DNA from: Massospora cicadina
Taxonomy: Eukaryota; Entomophthoromycota; Entomophthoromycetes; Entomophthorales; Entomophthoraceae
DNA length: 64,000 nucleotides
Assembly (NCBI GenBank): GCA_022478985.1
Contig: JAKSZP010000108.1
Location: 62,001-126,000 of the forward strand
Reading direction: 5' to 3'
Each line of letters begins with the position of its first letter. The stretch's first letter is position 1. A program made the translations under genes and the position numbers. This document shows positions 20,703-32,780 of this stretch, piece by piece. The notes under the pieces were generated by a model. It was not told the origin of the DNA. It searched no databases and was given only the letters and a program-made list of their open reading frames with translations.

Positions 20703-23700
20703 CTATTGTGGGGAAGGCCGAACTGAGGATGGACACTTTTGATAAGAAACCAAAGTAAATGAAACACATGTAATAGGAGGGCTCCCAGAGAAGCTAGTGC
20801 TGTCTCCTGTTGCCAGCGGGAACGTAACTACTGGGAGGAGGGTCACATGTATAGGGGCAGGCGCCACTATTGAGCACGTATGTAGGAAGGGGTCTGAGTT
20901 GATGAACCAAACTGGGAACCAGGACGAGATCAACTGGCGGCGATGTGGTGGGATGTATCCAAACATCCACGCTTAGAAGTGGTCCACTAAGTTTGACCGG
21001 AACTGGCGGACAGCTTCTTGGAGGGTGGTGGTGGTGCCTGAGATGGCATCCAAGACAATCATCTGGATAGTCCACATGGCGATTACGACCACTAAAGCAC
21101 GGAGGGAGTGTGGAAGAGGGGAGGCAATTGGTAAAGCAAACATGTCCCTAGAAAGACTGAAGGGCTGCGCCTGATCCTAGCGAATCAGATGTTGCACCTC
21201 ACGCCATATCGCTTTAGATGGAGGGCACTTTTCCAGGCGGTGAAACAGCGTTCCATTTGGCCACACACGACACAGGATGAGTGTAAAGCATTAGAGCATT
21301 CGGCAGTATGGTACACCCATCTCAAGCAGCGCCACACATGGGAACAGATATGGGTCTGCAGAAGAGGGTGGTGGGCGTACTTCCAAATGGTTTTCGGGTA
21401 TCAAGGGGATAGAGGATGTCCATCATGTCCAGGTAGTCACCCTGGCTATGATAGGGGACCTCATGGGTATCACTCCGTTCAGAATGGGTAGTCCCTGTAC
21501 CTCCTGGGTGAACCGAGGAGAGGGGCGCCCCCTTTGGGCTGTGTGACCACAAATACGAATCCTCCACTCAGCGCTCTGCATGAAGAGGAGGATCCATTTG
21601 TAGTGGGGTGTTGTCCCATGTATACCTGCTGCAAAAGGATGGGAAGCCAGATCTTTCAACAGAGAGTATGGGTTCAACGGATTGACAAGGCCCAGGGCGC
21701 GGGAGAAGTCGGAGCAGGCCGCGCGGGACCAGTGTTGGGAGGGGAGCGTAGGGGCGGTGACAGCAGCGATCCAGGTGCCAATGATTCTAGCAGCATGGGC
21801 CTCAAAGTTGAGCAGGCCCATACCTCCACTTTGACTAGGGCCAAACATGACCTCCAGTTGCACTGGAGGTGGGCGGTCCAACCAAAGCCATCCTTGCAGA
21901 AGGGCATACAGTGATTTGATTTTAATTTGGGGAGAAAGCTATGGCGTGGGCCCCAACCCAAACTTTGGATAGGAGCATAGAGTTGGCTATCACAACCATG
22001 CAGGTAAGGGAGGTAGGACGGGCTCTGAGGGAGGCAATACGTTTCATCACATTGACCAGTATATGGTTTTCCATCACCAATGAGGCGTACCTGCCTGACT
22101 CCAGCCACACCCCCAAATGGCGGACAGGGCCAACGGTGGGACTTGGAATAAAGGGGAGCACAAGCGGGGCGGTGTGGGGTGGGCAAGGCAAGCTAACTCA
22201 TGCACTAGTTGATGGGCCAGGCTGGGCACTGGTCGGTGGGGCCCAGTAGGTTTGATACTGACCAAGGAGAACGAAATCGGTTTTGGAGGCGTTGAGTGCA
22301 GCATTACTTGCCCTGGAGTAAACCTGGATAAGAGCTTCAAGCGCGCACGCATCATGATTGTTAGACACCCCAATTACACAGGTATCAGCAAATGCCAACA
22401 TTTTGACTGGGACTTGGCCTTGCACATGGACTTAGTGTGGTGGGCATTCACGTTTTGAAAAAGTGGGTCAAGGCTGAAGTTATACAAGAGTGTGCTAAGA
22501 GGGTCCCCTTGGCATAGGCCCCTTTGAGGGCGGACTACATCCTTGAGAAAGTCAGGTTCACGCACAGCCATTGTGGCAGATTCTGTGAGAAACATCACCC
22601 AATTAATGAAACGATGGGGGAGGCGAAATTGGTGGAGAGGCCCTGAGATAATCCCAGTTAACTCTATTATTGGCCTTCTGTTAGTCTAAAAAACAAGTGC
22701 ACCAGAGGCCGTAAACTGAAAGGCGTTGGCCATGGTGTGTATGTTGTAACAAATCGACCTTCTGGATATGAAACCGAATTGTTTAAGGGAGATGATAGCA
22801 GAGGCAACAATCCCTAGACGGTTACCCATGATTTTAGTAAGAATTTTAGTATCAGTGTTGGTTAGAGAAATGGGGCGCCAGTTGGGCAAGTCTAGCGTAT
22901 CCCCTTTTTTGAATAGCGTAATGGTGTAGGCCTATTGCCCTCCAGGTATGAGGCGCGTTTCCAAAAGGCACTGGTTAAGAGAGGCAAGCAATAATGTGGA
23001 TAAATATTTGAGATACCTCTTATAGAACTCATAAGGAATGTCATCAGGGCCTGGGCATTTCCTATATATTGCACCGCGGAAGGCGGACCAGAGTTCAGCT
23101 GGAGTAATAAAATTCATCAACTCCAGGAAATGGGAAATGGTGCGTATGTGTGCACTATCAAAAAAATCTGCCATTTTGGCTGGCAGAAATGGTTCAGATT
23201 GGTATAAATTAGAGTAGTAGTTTTGTATCTCAATCGCCACTTCAGCTGTTGTATCCGTTACAGAATTGTCTGGCCTACACACCTGTGTGAAGGCCAAGCT
23301 CTGGCGCAGTGCAAAGAATTTTTGTCAAAAGTAAGCTGAGCATGAGTTGCACGCTGTGATGTGTTTAGCTCTGTAATGAACACAAACCTGATGCTTGCGT
23401 TGTCTCTCAAGAGCGTAAAGATGGGCGGCCACTTCCGCCCACTTGTGACCCCAGGCTGGGCTGTAGCCAACGGTTGGGACGTTAGAATCCAGGTGGGCCA
23501 ACTCTTCCATAGTGCGCGAGATGGCCATCAAGGTGGATCATGAGCGTTGGGAGGAAAGGTGGCGAGCCTGGCGGATTGTGTCCGCTTTGAAGGCATACCA
23601 GGTGGATATTGGATCAACGCAAAATGGTGCAATAAACTCTGGAGCTGTGGTCACAAATTCCATCCATGAGGAAAATCTTAGCAACGTGATTTTGGCTGGG

Positions 23701-24450
23701 CAAAGTTTGCACCAACTTAGAGCCCGAGCTCCAGGGTTGGATAAATGGAATGATATCTAACCATCCTGTGGTCAGAGAAATCAATTTTCATCATAGTGAA
23801 AAGGGAAATTTTGGTACAAAATTTCAACGGCGCGAGGATAAGGTCAATGCGGGACATGGACCTTAACTGGCCGTTGTGGATGTGGGAATGCGACATGTTT
23901 TCAAGAAGCGGAGTATGACACAGCAAAGTATCAACCAACCCTAGGGTGGCCTTGAGGACGTGGAGTCCAACGTGTCCCTGTGGTGGTGGATGTGAGAAGG
24001 GCCAGAGGTCAGTAAATGGGATCAATCAACAGTTCATGTCGCCAACAACTAAAGGGTTATGGGGCAACAGAATGGAATTGGCCAACAAGAAAAATTCTTG
24101 ACATTCTCATGCACAGGCCGGGGCGTAAAACTTGACAATAGTGTGCATTTCATCATCCCACAAAAAAGTGACTATGAGGACGCGGCCGCTAAGGAAGAAG
24201 TCAGATGATAAAATTTAGTATTATTGTTATTTTGAACTAGTACCTCACAGTGCTTGGACCAGAAGGAGAGGGAAGGGAGGAGCATAGTTTTCCATGTTTC
24301 CTCAGTACTGCACGGACAGTGGGTCTCCTGAATGGCCAGGATATCCACGGGTAAATTTTGTTGTATAAAACTTAGTTTCCTAGCCCAGGATGGCGAGGCC
24401 TTGAGTCTGGTGATGTTCAATGTCCCTAAAGTAAAGGCTCCCCCCATCAC
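20703..24450 (-). pseudogene. LINE family 2 copy C, ORF2 (endonuclease-RT)
   Basis: It starts at the MGGAFTLGTLNITRLKASPS block (24450). The endonuclease shows DILAIQETH and, after shifts, the MSRIDLILAP and DHRMV boxes. RT shows NWRPISLTNTDTKILTKIM, KQFGFISRRS, QRGLCQGDPLS and, at 22.39 kb, LAFADTCVIGV, where the second catalytic Asp of FADD is replaced by Thr. The C-terminal region (21.4-22.2 kb) contains SGGMGLLNFEAHAARI. The open blocks lie in different frames throughout, so the enzyme is dead. The 3' end near 20710-20745 carries the tail module shared with the other family-2 LINEs. Confidence 0.82.
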
Positions 24451-24453
24451 ACC

Positions 24454-25855
24454 TTAGGTGCAAGGGGAAGGGCACCCGAGCACTTCAGCCTTCTCTTGTT
24501 CTTCACGGCGCTTTTTGGTGCCTTGGGTATGTGATACTACGTAATTGTTGGTATGGGTAGCCTTAGCAGTTGGAACGTTGGCTTTTGCTTTCACTTTTTC
24601 CCGCTGCAGGATGAGATTTTTGCGGTTTGTGCATTTGCAGTGCACAAACACTTGGATGCAAAACGTCAGCAGGAAAGTTGGGTACTGATTTGGTTCCAAT
24701 CGATGCTTGGGCGCACTGGTCAGGTGAAACTGACTCGCCCAGTGACTGATCAGCTTGGGGGTCCCAATCGGCTTGGGCGTCCCAATCTGATTGGTTGAGG
24801 GATTCATGAACTGATTCCGCTGCAAAAGTCTCGATGTCCTCCTGGAGCTGGGAAGGTGGGTTAGTGGAAGCGGTCTTGGCCGCCTCCTTGGCCGCCACCT
24901 TGTGGGCCTGTTTTGCCTTCTTCCACTCTTGAGAGTATATTGGCTTCACTAGTAAGTAGCATCCCTGCACTCCCACGGGAAGGCTGCCTTTGTATCAGCG
25001 GTCAGTTCATAGTGGGCTTCACCTCCGCCCATTGAATATGAGGGAATTTCTTGATATGTAATGCCCTCCTTGGAGGGGCAGGTGTGGGCCTTGTGGCCAA
25101 AAGCGCTACAGAAGGCGCAGATGGGAGGTGCGCTGTCCATGGTAACCCTGAAAGGGTGGGTGTCATGCCCCTTAATGTTGACATAGGTGGTATGTGGGAT
25201 TTGGGTTAGATCCTTCACTATCCCCTCGGCTGGTTTTAGGACTGCAATTGCTTTGCCAGTGCACAGGTTTGGCATTAGCATAAAGCGCTGCATCTCAAAG
25301 GATTGTATTTCGCCATATATGGCGAGCCCAGTCTTCAAGTGTTGTTCAATATGGTGCGTTTAACCATAGTGGGCAGAAAGTCAAAAGTGACGAAAATTTT
25401 GGTTTGATTTTGTTCATCAAGTACACTTAGCTTTGATGACCCACTGACCATCCAGGAGATCTACTAAAACGCGCACCATTGTGACTTCATCTGCCGCTTC
25501 CTTGCTCTTAAAACCTAAATCCAGACAACCGCGTGGCATGGAATGAGGTGCGATATACACTGCGTTCTGGAAATGAGTGTGTACATCCCCACAAACTTTC
25601 TCAAAGCGCCATCTTCTGAATATCTAGAAGTACCCGTACTCCATGTTCCACTGAAGAGAGTTGTTGGGAGTGCGGCATATTGATATACTGGTTGCATCGC
25701 ACTTGCCAAGCTAAAATTTCTGGACAAATGGTTACCGCCAGTTTTTTGTTAAGTTTATCTATTCCTCCAGGTTCACCAGGGCGTTTGAAAACTTTAGATG
25801 TCACGGTGCCAACACCTGTTCCCTTGACCTTACTTTCCCAACTGCTCCCCAACAT
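24454..25855 (-). pseudogene. LINE family 2 copy C, ORF1 (CCHC RNA-binding protein)
   Basis: The start is the ATG at 25855 (MLGSSWESKVKGTGVGTVTS), aligned with the start of copy D at 57253. Shifted frames then give HGVRVLLDIQ, a better-preserved block at 24949-25338 (KTGLAIYGEIQSFEMQRFML) with the knuckle CAFCSAFGHKAHTC at 25078-25119, and a basic C-terminus. The knuckle matches C-x2-C-x4-H-x4-C, as in other LINE ORF1 proteins that bind element RNA. Frameshifts occur near 25600, 25340 and 24950. Confidence 0.8.
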
Positions 25856-25974
25856 GGGCGTCAACTAATCTCTTTGGTGAGATTATCAAACTTTTTCCAG
25901 ACTTGAATTGAATAAATGTTGCAAAAGTGATTGCAACGAGAGAGAAATGTTAACTAAATCCTAGTACTTTTCTT

Positions 25975-26482
25975 GGTAAATTAATTTAGCTTTTGCGATC
26001 AGTTCTCCACTATGCCAAACTTTGTGTCTACTGTAATCTTGAGGGGTCAGATGGTGGCGCTGACAACATGTTAAAAACTACCGGGAATCAGATATGTTAT
26101 CATTCATCAATGATCAAATGAAAGGAGAGTTTCCTTTAGTTGATACCTTTAAAAAACTCAAGGCCGCAGCTCCATCACTTCCCTCCTTTCCCCTGCTGGC
26201 CTTCCATCCAATTTCTAGAAGAATTAATACTCTATCAAAGTATCTTTAACTTTAAAAAGATGGACCATCTTCCCCCTCACACTAAATTTGACTTGATGTT
26301 CAGAACAATGGTACAGTTGGTGAATATTAACTGCCTGTTATACCCACACACAGCAGAGGAGAGGTTGCACTTAACATCTGGTTAAACAATATGCTTAAGA
26401 AAGGGTGGTTGTATAATGAGACATCACCAGTCACGTCTCCCATCTTTTTTGCAAATAGGCCAATGGTTCCCACTGTCTATGC
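25975..26482 (+). pseudogene. gypsy linker between protease and RT, with RT N-terminus
   Basis: Continuation of the gypsy pol beyond LINE copy C. It reads FNFKKMDHLPPHTKFDL, matching the LPPHRxYDxxIxL segment that precedes RT in Ty3/gypsy, then LYPHTAEERLHL and LNNMLKKGWL, matching the LYPLSxxELxxLxxxxxxxLxKGxI segment. It then gives SPVTSPIFFANR, the RT SPxxxPxFFVKK motif. The chain is cut within the CVDY region by the small LTR element that begins at 26483 and resumes at 33608. Confidence 0.75.
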
Positions 26483-26988
26483 TGTCGCAAAATTGACCAT
26501 GGGCTCCTCTATTGTGCCAGACCAACCAGTATGAAGACTGGTGGCCCTTTGCTGTTCGCCTTCATTGGCGTACCAACCCCTTTTCTATCTACTTCTACCC
26601 CACAGGGTATTAGCCACAAAGAGGTAAAAATATGATAAAGATGAGATGTGGGAGCTTGCAGCGCCGGCCACTCCAGGCGTGATCACACGCGCCTCTTGGG
26701 GATCCCCTATCCTATCTATTTCTACCCCACAGGGTATTAGCCACAAAGAAGTAAAAGTAAGAATGGTACTAGAGAGATGTTTATTAGGAGGGAATGAACG
26801 ACTATTTTGCTACTTTCAGAGCTACAGTGCAAGTGCTCTTTTTGCCAATCAACTGCAGGAAAACCCATTGGCCTCTTGATTTAAACATCTATCAGATCGT
26901 AAACTCTATTTATTCATAATAATAGTGATTCCCTCCAGATCCGCTTATATGATCACTGTATAATAATATTAGGTCAATCCATCCTCAG
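26483..26988. repeat. left LTR of the small LTR element, first part
   Basis: It aligns throughout with 32781-33278 (shared ccaaccagtatgaagac, agcgccggccactccaggcg, gagatgtttattaggaggga). It contains an internal duplication: ctatctacttctaccccaca-type units begin at 26585 and 26712, 127 bases apart, and the same pair appears in the right LTR at 32881 and 33008. The remainder of this LTR lies beyond LINE B at 32276-32602. Confidence 0.8.
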
Positions 26989-27108
26989 ACCTTTTTATTT
27001 TTTTTTATTTTTTTTAACTTTTCTCTCTCGTTGTAAACACTTTTGCAACAAATTTAATTCAAGTCTAGGTAAAGTTTGATAATCTCATCGAGGAGATTAG
27101 TTGGCGCC

Positions 27109-28515
27109 AATGTCGGGGAGCAGTTGGATGAGTAAAGTCAGGGCACAGGTGTTGGCCCAGCGTCATCCAAATTTCGCAAATGCCCCGGTGATCCTGAGGG
27201 AATAGATAAACTTGATAAAAATCTGACGGTAAGTATTTCTCCAGAAATTTTAGCTTGGCAAACATGATGCAACAAGTACATCAAAACACCACACTCCTAA
27301 CCACTATTGTTTTAGAACATGGGGTGCGGGTATTCCTGGATATTCAGAAGATGGTGCTTTGAGAAAGTTGTTGGGATGTACACACTCATTTCCAGAACGC
27401 AGTGTATGTCGCACCCCATTCCATGCCACATGGTTGGTTGGATCTTAGTCTTTGTAAGTAAGGAAATGGAGGACAAAGCCGCTAAGGTACGTGTAATAAT
27501 AGACCTCCCAGATGGTCAGTGGGTCATCAAAACTAAGTGCACCTGATGGACAAAATCAAACCAAATTTTCGTCACTTTTCGACTTTCTGCCCACTACGGT
27601 CAAACGCACCATACTTGAACAACACTTGAAGACTGGGCTCGCCATATATGGCGAAATATAATCCTTTGAGATGCAGCGCTTTATGCTAATGCCAAACCTG
27701 TGCACTGGCAAAGCAATTGTAGTCCTAAAACCAGCCGAGGGGATAGTGAAGGATCTAACCCAAATCCCACATACCACCTATGTCAACATTAAGGGGCATG
27801 ACACCCACCCTTTCAGGGTCACCATGGACAGCGCACCTCCCATCTGCGCCTTCTGTAGCGCTTTTGGCCACAAGGCCCACACCTGCCCCTCCAAGGAGGG
27901 CATTACATAACAAGAAATTCCCTCATATTCAATGGGCGGAGGTGAAGCCCACTATGAACTGACCGCTGATACAAAGTCAGCCTTCCCGTGGGAGTGCAGG
28001 GATGCTACTTACTAGTGAAGCCAATATACCCTCAATAGTGGAAGAAGGAAAGACATGCCCGAAGGTGGCGGCCAAGGAGGCGGCCAAGACTGCTGCCACT
28101 AACCCACCTTCCCAGCTCCAGGAGGACATTGAGACTTTCATGGCAGAAGCAGCTTGCGAATCCTTGACCAATTAGATTGGGATGCCCAAGCTGATTTGGA
28201 CACCTAAGCTGAACACCTGATGGGTGAGTCAGTTTCACATGATTAATGCGCCCAAGTATCAATTGGGACTGAGTCAGTCACTAACTTTCCTGCCAATATT
28301 CCACCTCCAAGCAATGTTGCACCGCAAATGCACACACCACAAAAAACTCATCTTGTAGCGGGGGAAAAGTGAAAGCAAAAGCCAACGTTCCAACTGCTAA
28401 GGCTACCCATACCAACAATTACGTAGCATCACATACCCAAGGCACCAAAAAGCGCCGTGAAGAACAAGAGAAGGCTGAAGGGCTCGGGTGCCCTTCCCCT
28501 CACCCTAAGGTGTGA
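27109..28515 (+). pseudogene. LINE family 2 copy B, ORF1 remnant
   Basis: The block begins near 27109 in the position of the family start codon, here mutated. It shows GVRVFLDIQKMAL near 27320, then KTGLAIYGE and SFEMQRFMLMPNLCTGKAIV, and the knuckle CAFCSAFGHKAHTC at 27845-27886. The 60-codon overlapping frame around the knuckle differs from that of copy C at only two positions, so these two copies share recent ancestry or gene conversion. Stops and frameshifts disable it. Confidence 0.78.
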
Positions 28516-31500
28516 TGGGGGGAACCTTTACTTTCGAAATGTTGAACATCGCTGGACTCAAGGCCTTGCCATCCCGGGCTAGGAAACTGAGGTTTTACAA
28601 AATAATTTACCTGTGGACATCCTGGCCATTCAGGAAACCCACTGTTTACGCGGTACTAAGGAAACATGAAAAACCATGCTCCTCCCTTCCCTCTCCTTCT
28701 GGTCCGATCACTGTGGGGTGCTAGTTCAATTGAATAGGAATTTAAAAAATTAAGTCGTCAAATTCATTCCTAAATGTCTGCATCCTTGTTGTCACCTTTT
28801 CGTGGGACCATGAAGTGCACGCTATCATCAACATTTTCGCCCTGACCTGTGCATGTGAACATTGGGATTTTTTATCATCAGTCAATTACATTCTATTGCC
28901 CCCTGACCCTTTCATCGTTGGAGACATGAACTGCTGGTTGAGCCCATCCACAGACTGCTGGCCCTCATTTCCTATACCCCCACAGGGGCATGTTGAACTC
29001 CACGTTCTCAAATCCACCCTAGGGTTGGTTGATACTTTGCCGCATCTCTCTCTGCTACTCAAAAACATATCGTGTCCCTACATCCACAATGGCCTGTTAA
29101 GGTCCACGTCCCACATCGACCTTATCCTCATACCGTTGAAATTTCATACCCAAATTTACCATTTCAACAAGATAAAAATCGATTTCTTCAACCACAGGAT
29201 GGTATCAATTTCCTTCCATTTATTCAACCCAGTAGCTTAGGTGCCGAAATAGTGCAAACTTCGCCCTGCAAAAATTGTGTCACCAAGATTTTTTTGTGGG
29301 TGGAATCCACAACTACAGCTCAGAGTTTGTCACACCAATTTTTAAGATCCAATTTCCACATGGTCTACCTTCAAGGCGAGCGCAATCTGCCAGGATCGCC
29401 ACATTTCCTTCCACCACTCACGGTTTGCCTCAGCGGTCATCTCGCGCACTCTGGTAGTGTTGGACCACCTGGAGTCCAACGTCTCAGCCGTTGGCTACAG
29501 CCTAGCCTGGTGTCACAAGTGGGCGGAAGTGGCTGCCCACCTTAACGCTCTAGTGAGACAACACAAGCATCAGGTTTGAGTTCAGTACAAAGCTAAACAC
29601 ATTACAGCGGGTGACTTGTGATTCACTTACTTTTATTAGTAAACTCTTTGCACTGCGCCAGAGCTTGTCCTGCACACAGGTGTGAAAGACAGACATTTAT
29701 GTAGCGGATATGCCGGCTGAAGTGGCAATTGAGATACAAAAACTATTACTCCAATCTGTATTAATCTGAACCAATTCAGTTGGCTGAAATGGCAAATTTT
29801 CTCGATAGTGCACACATACGAACCATTTCCCAATTCCTGGAGTTAATGAATTTGATTACTCCAGCTGAACTCTGGTCCGTCATCCGCGGTGCACCATATA
29901 TAAAATCACAGGCCCTTATGGCATTCCTTATTTGTTCTGTAAGAAGTATTTCAAGGATTTATCCTCATTGCTGCCTGCATCTCTTAACCAATGCCTTCTG
30001 GAAACGCGCCTCCTACCTGGAGGGCAAGAGGCCTACACCATTACATTATACAAAAAGGGGATAAGCTGGACTTGGCCAACTGGCGCCCCATTTCACTCAC
30101 TAACACAGACACAAAAACTTTTACTTTATCCTTGGCTAACCGTCTAGGGGATTGCTGCCTCTGCTCTTATCTCCCCTGAAAATTTGGTTTCATACCCATA
30201 AGGTCGATTTGGGACAAAATACATCTTGTAGCCAATGTCTGTCAGTCCACGGCCTCTGGAGCACTTGTATTTTTTAGATCAGCAGAAGGCCTATGATAGA
30301 GTTAACTAGGATTACCTCAGAGCCTGCCTCCACAAGTTCTGACTACCCCCTTACTTCATCAATTGGGTGATGTTGCTAACGGAATCCTCCATAATGGCTG
30401 TGCGTGGCCCTGGCTTTCTCAAGGATGTAGTCCGCCCTCAAAGGGGCCTACGCCAAGGGGACCCTCTTGCCCACTCTTGTACAACTTCAGCCTTGACCCA
30501 CTTCTTCAAAACGTGAATGCTCACCTCACTAAGTCCATGTGCAAGGCCAAGCCCCAGTCAAAATGTTGGCATTTGCTTATGACTGTGTAATTGGGGTGTC
30601 TAACAATCATGATGCGTGCGCGCTTGAAGCTCTTATCCAGGTTTACTCCAGGGCAAGTAATGTTGCAATCAACGCCTCCAAAACCGAATTATTCTCATTG
30701 GTTGGTATCAAGCCCGATGGGCCTCAGCGCCCTGTTTCCTATCCGCCCCATCAGCTAGTGCACGAGTTAGCTTGCCTTGCCCACCTCACACCGCCCCGTT
30801 TGTGCTCCCCTTTGTTCCAAGTCCCATCATTGGCCCTGTCCGCCATTTGGGGGTGTGGCTGGAGTCAGGCAGGTACGCCTCATTGGTGATGGAAAACCAT
30901 ATAATGGTCAATGTGACGAAACGCATATCTTTCCTCAGAGTCCATCAGTCTTCCTTTACAGGCAGGGTAGTACTAGCCAACTCTATGCTCCTCTCTAAAG
31001 TTTTGGTTGGGCCCACGCCATAGCTTTTTCCCCAAGTTTCTTCAAATCACTATACGCGTTCTGCAAGGGTGTCTTTGGTCAGCCCGCCCACCACCAGTGC
31101 ACCTGGATGTCATGTTTGGACCTTGCCATAGTAGTGGTATGGGCATGCTCAACTTTGAGGCCCATGCTGCCAAAATCCTTGGCACCTGGATCGCTTCCAT
31201 TACTAACCCTGCAATTCCAGCACAGCAATGGTCCCGCGCAGCCTGCTCCAAATTCTCCCGCGCCCTGGGCCTCACCAATCCATCCCACCCACACTCTCTG
31301 TTAATTTACCTGGCTTCACATCCTTTAGCAGCAGGCTCACATGGGACGTCGTCCCACTTTAAAAGGATCCTCCTCTTCATGCGGAGCGCTGAGTGGAGAA
31401 TTCGCATTTGTGGGTATACCGCCCATAGGGGGCGCCCCTCTCCTTGGTTCACCCAGGAGGTACAGAGACTTCCCATTCTGAAAGGAGTGATGCTCATGAG

Positions 31501-32200
31501 GCCCCATACCTTGTCCAAGGTTGACTACCTAGACATGGACTTCCCCTACCCCTTGATTCCCAGAAAACCATTTGGAAGTACGCCCATCACTCTCTTCTGT
31601 AGCCACATATTTGTTCCCATGTGTGGCGCTGCTTGAGATGGGTATACTGTACTCCCAAACGCTCTAACGCTTTAAACACATCCTGTGTTGTGTGTGGCCA
31701 GTACGGAATGATGTTTCACCATCTGAAAAAATGCCCTCCATCTAAAGCGATATGGCGTGAGGTGCAACATCTCATTCGCCAGGATCAGGCGCAGCCCTTC
31801 AGTCTTTCTAGGGACATGTTTGCTTTATCAATGGCCTCCCCTCTCTTACCCTCCCTCTGTGCCTTAGTGGTCACAATTGCCATGTGGACTATCCACTCGA
31901 TTGTCTTGGATGCCATCTCAGGCTCCACCACCACCCTCCAGGAAGCTGTACGCCAGTTCAGGTCGCACTTAGTGGACCACTTTCAAGCGTGGAAGTTTGG
32001 GTACCTCCCACCATATCATCACTAGTTGGTCTCGTCCTGGTTCCCAGTTTGGTTCATCAACTCAGACCCCTTCCTACATACGTGCTCAATATTGGCGCCT
32101 GCCCCTACGCACGTGACCCCCCTCCTTGTCTTGGCGTTCCCGCTGGCAACAGAAGATAGCATTAGCTTCTCTGGGGTGCCCTCCTCTAGCTGGAGTTTCA
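28514..32200 (+). pseudogene. LINE family 2 copy B, ORF2 remnant (endonuclease-RT)
   Basis: It starts at MGGTFTFEMLNIAGLKALPS (28515). The endonuclease has DILAIQETH-like sequence in shifted frame, VGDMNCWLSP near 28920 and SHIDLILIPL near 29110. RT has LANWRPISLTNTDTK near 30070, a DQQKAYDRV stretch near 30280, an LRQGDPL-like stretch near 30450 and LAFAYDCVIGV near 30575, where the first Asp of FADD is Tyr. The C-terminal part has SSGMGMLNFEAHAAKI and CVVCGQYGMMFHHLKKC (zf-RVT type, near 31690). More than ten frame changes make it non-functional. Confidence 0.8.
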
Positions 32201-32275
32201 CTTTCTTTGTGTCTTATCAGAAGTGTCCGTCCCCTGGTCAGCCTTCCTCAAATAAATTAATCAATCAATCCTCAG

Positions 32276-32602
32276 CATAAGTCACTGGTCAATTGTATAT
32301 AAATTTGTAAATATTTTTGGATTTTGAGAATCCTTTGCATGAGTCACCAGTGCTTTAAATCTAGATTGCAGAGCCATTTTGGACAATTCATAATGGATTC
32401 ATCAGCTTTCCGCTGGAACTTTTTACAATGATCTTCAGATGGCATTTTGGCAGCAAATGCAGCTTCCACCGAGCCTAAACTCAATCAAACATATAACATT
32501 AAATAGTATCAAACTAGGCGATTAGCTGGCAATCACACCCAACTAACTGAAACCACTAAATTGGATACAATCAGAAGGATTCATCTGGTTAAAATTCCAA
32601 CA
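32276..32602. repeat. left LTR of the small LTR element, second part
   Basis: It aligns with 33279-33607 (shared catataacattaaatagtat, ataatggattcatcagcttt, cagatggcattttggcagc). It completes the left LTR beyond the LINE B insertion and ends in ...CCAACA at 32602. Confidence 0.8.
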
Positions 32603-32780
32603 TTGCCCTCCACCTAACCAGATGTTATCTTTCAACGCGTTACCCCCAATGGTGGGTCAAGACCTCCCAGCGCCCTCACAAAGGAGCGCTGGTCTTTAAC
32701 CAGTGGTTTTTACCACTTCATAACCAAACCTCCAACTACTCAAGCATCCCACTAGTGAAACCCTCTGTAGTGAGCACAAC
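32603..32780. other. 178-bp interior of the small LTR element, with two hairpins
   Basis: No coding frame. It holds two perfect inverted repeats close together: CCAGCGC...GCGCTGG near 32675-32705 and AGTGGTTTTTACCACT near 32702-32720. In retroelements, stems next to the 5' LTR can act in RNA dimerisation and packaging, so these are candidates for the cis signals a non-autonomous element must keep. That role is inference. I could not identify a convincing primer-binding site or polypurine tract. Confidence 0.55.

Larger units (their letters stand above)
20678..25974 (-). mobile_element. LINE family 2, copy C, full length, with target-site duplication
   Basis: Minus-strand non-LTR element, body about 20692-25960 (5.27 kb). 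It is flanked by ctaatacctttctt (20678-20691) and ctagtacttttctt (25961-25974), a 14-bp duplication with two differences. The 5' leader contains GTTGCAATCACTTTTGCAAC, a hairpin shared with other copies. ORF1 with a CCHC knuckle is followed by ORF2 (endonuclease, RT, C-terminal Cys/His). It lies within a gypsy body, between protease and RT, and faces copy B head to head about 1 kb away. Many stops show it is dead. Confidence 0.88.
26976..32275 (+). mobile_element. LINE family 2, copy B, full length, with target-site duplication
   Basis: Plus-strand non-LTR element, body about 26989-32262 (5.27 kb). It is flanked by aatccatcctcag (26976-26988) and aatcaatcctcag (32263-32275), 13 bp with one difference. 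It sits in the left LTR of the small LTR element. The leader carries the hairpin sequence GTTGTAAACACTTTTGCAAC (27030-27049), and the tail ends TCCTCAAATAAATTAATC. It is closely similar to copy C, especially in ORF1, and the two are head to head. All frames are interrupted. Confidence 0.88.
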
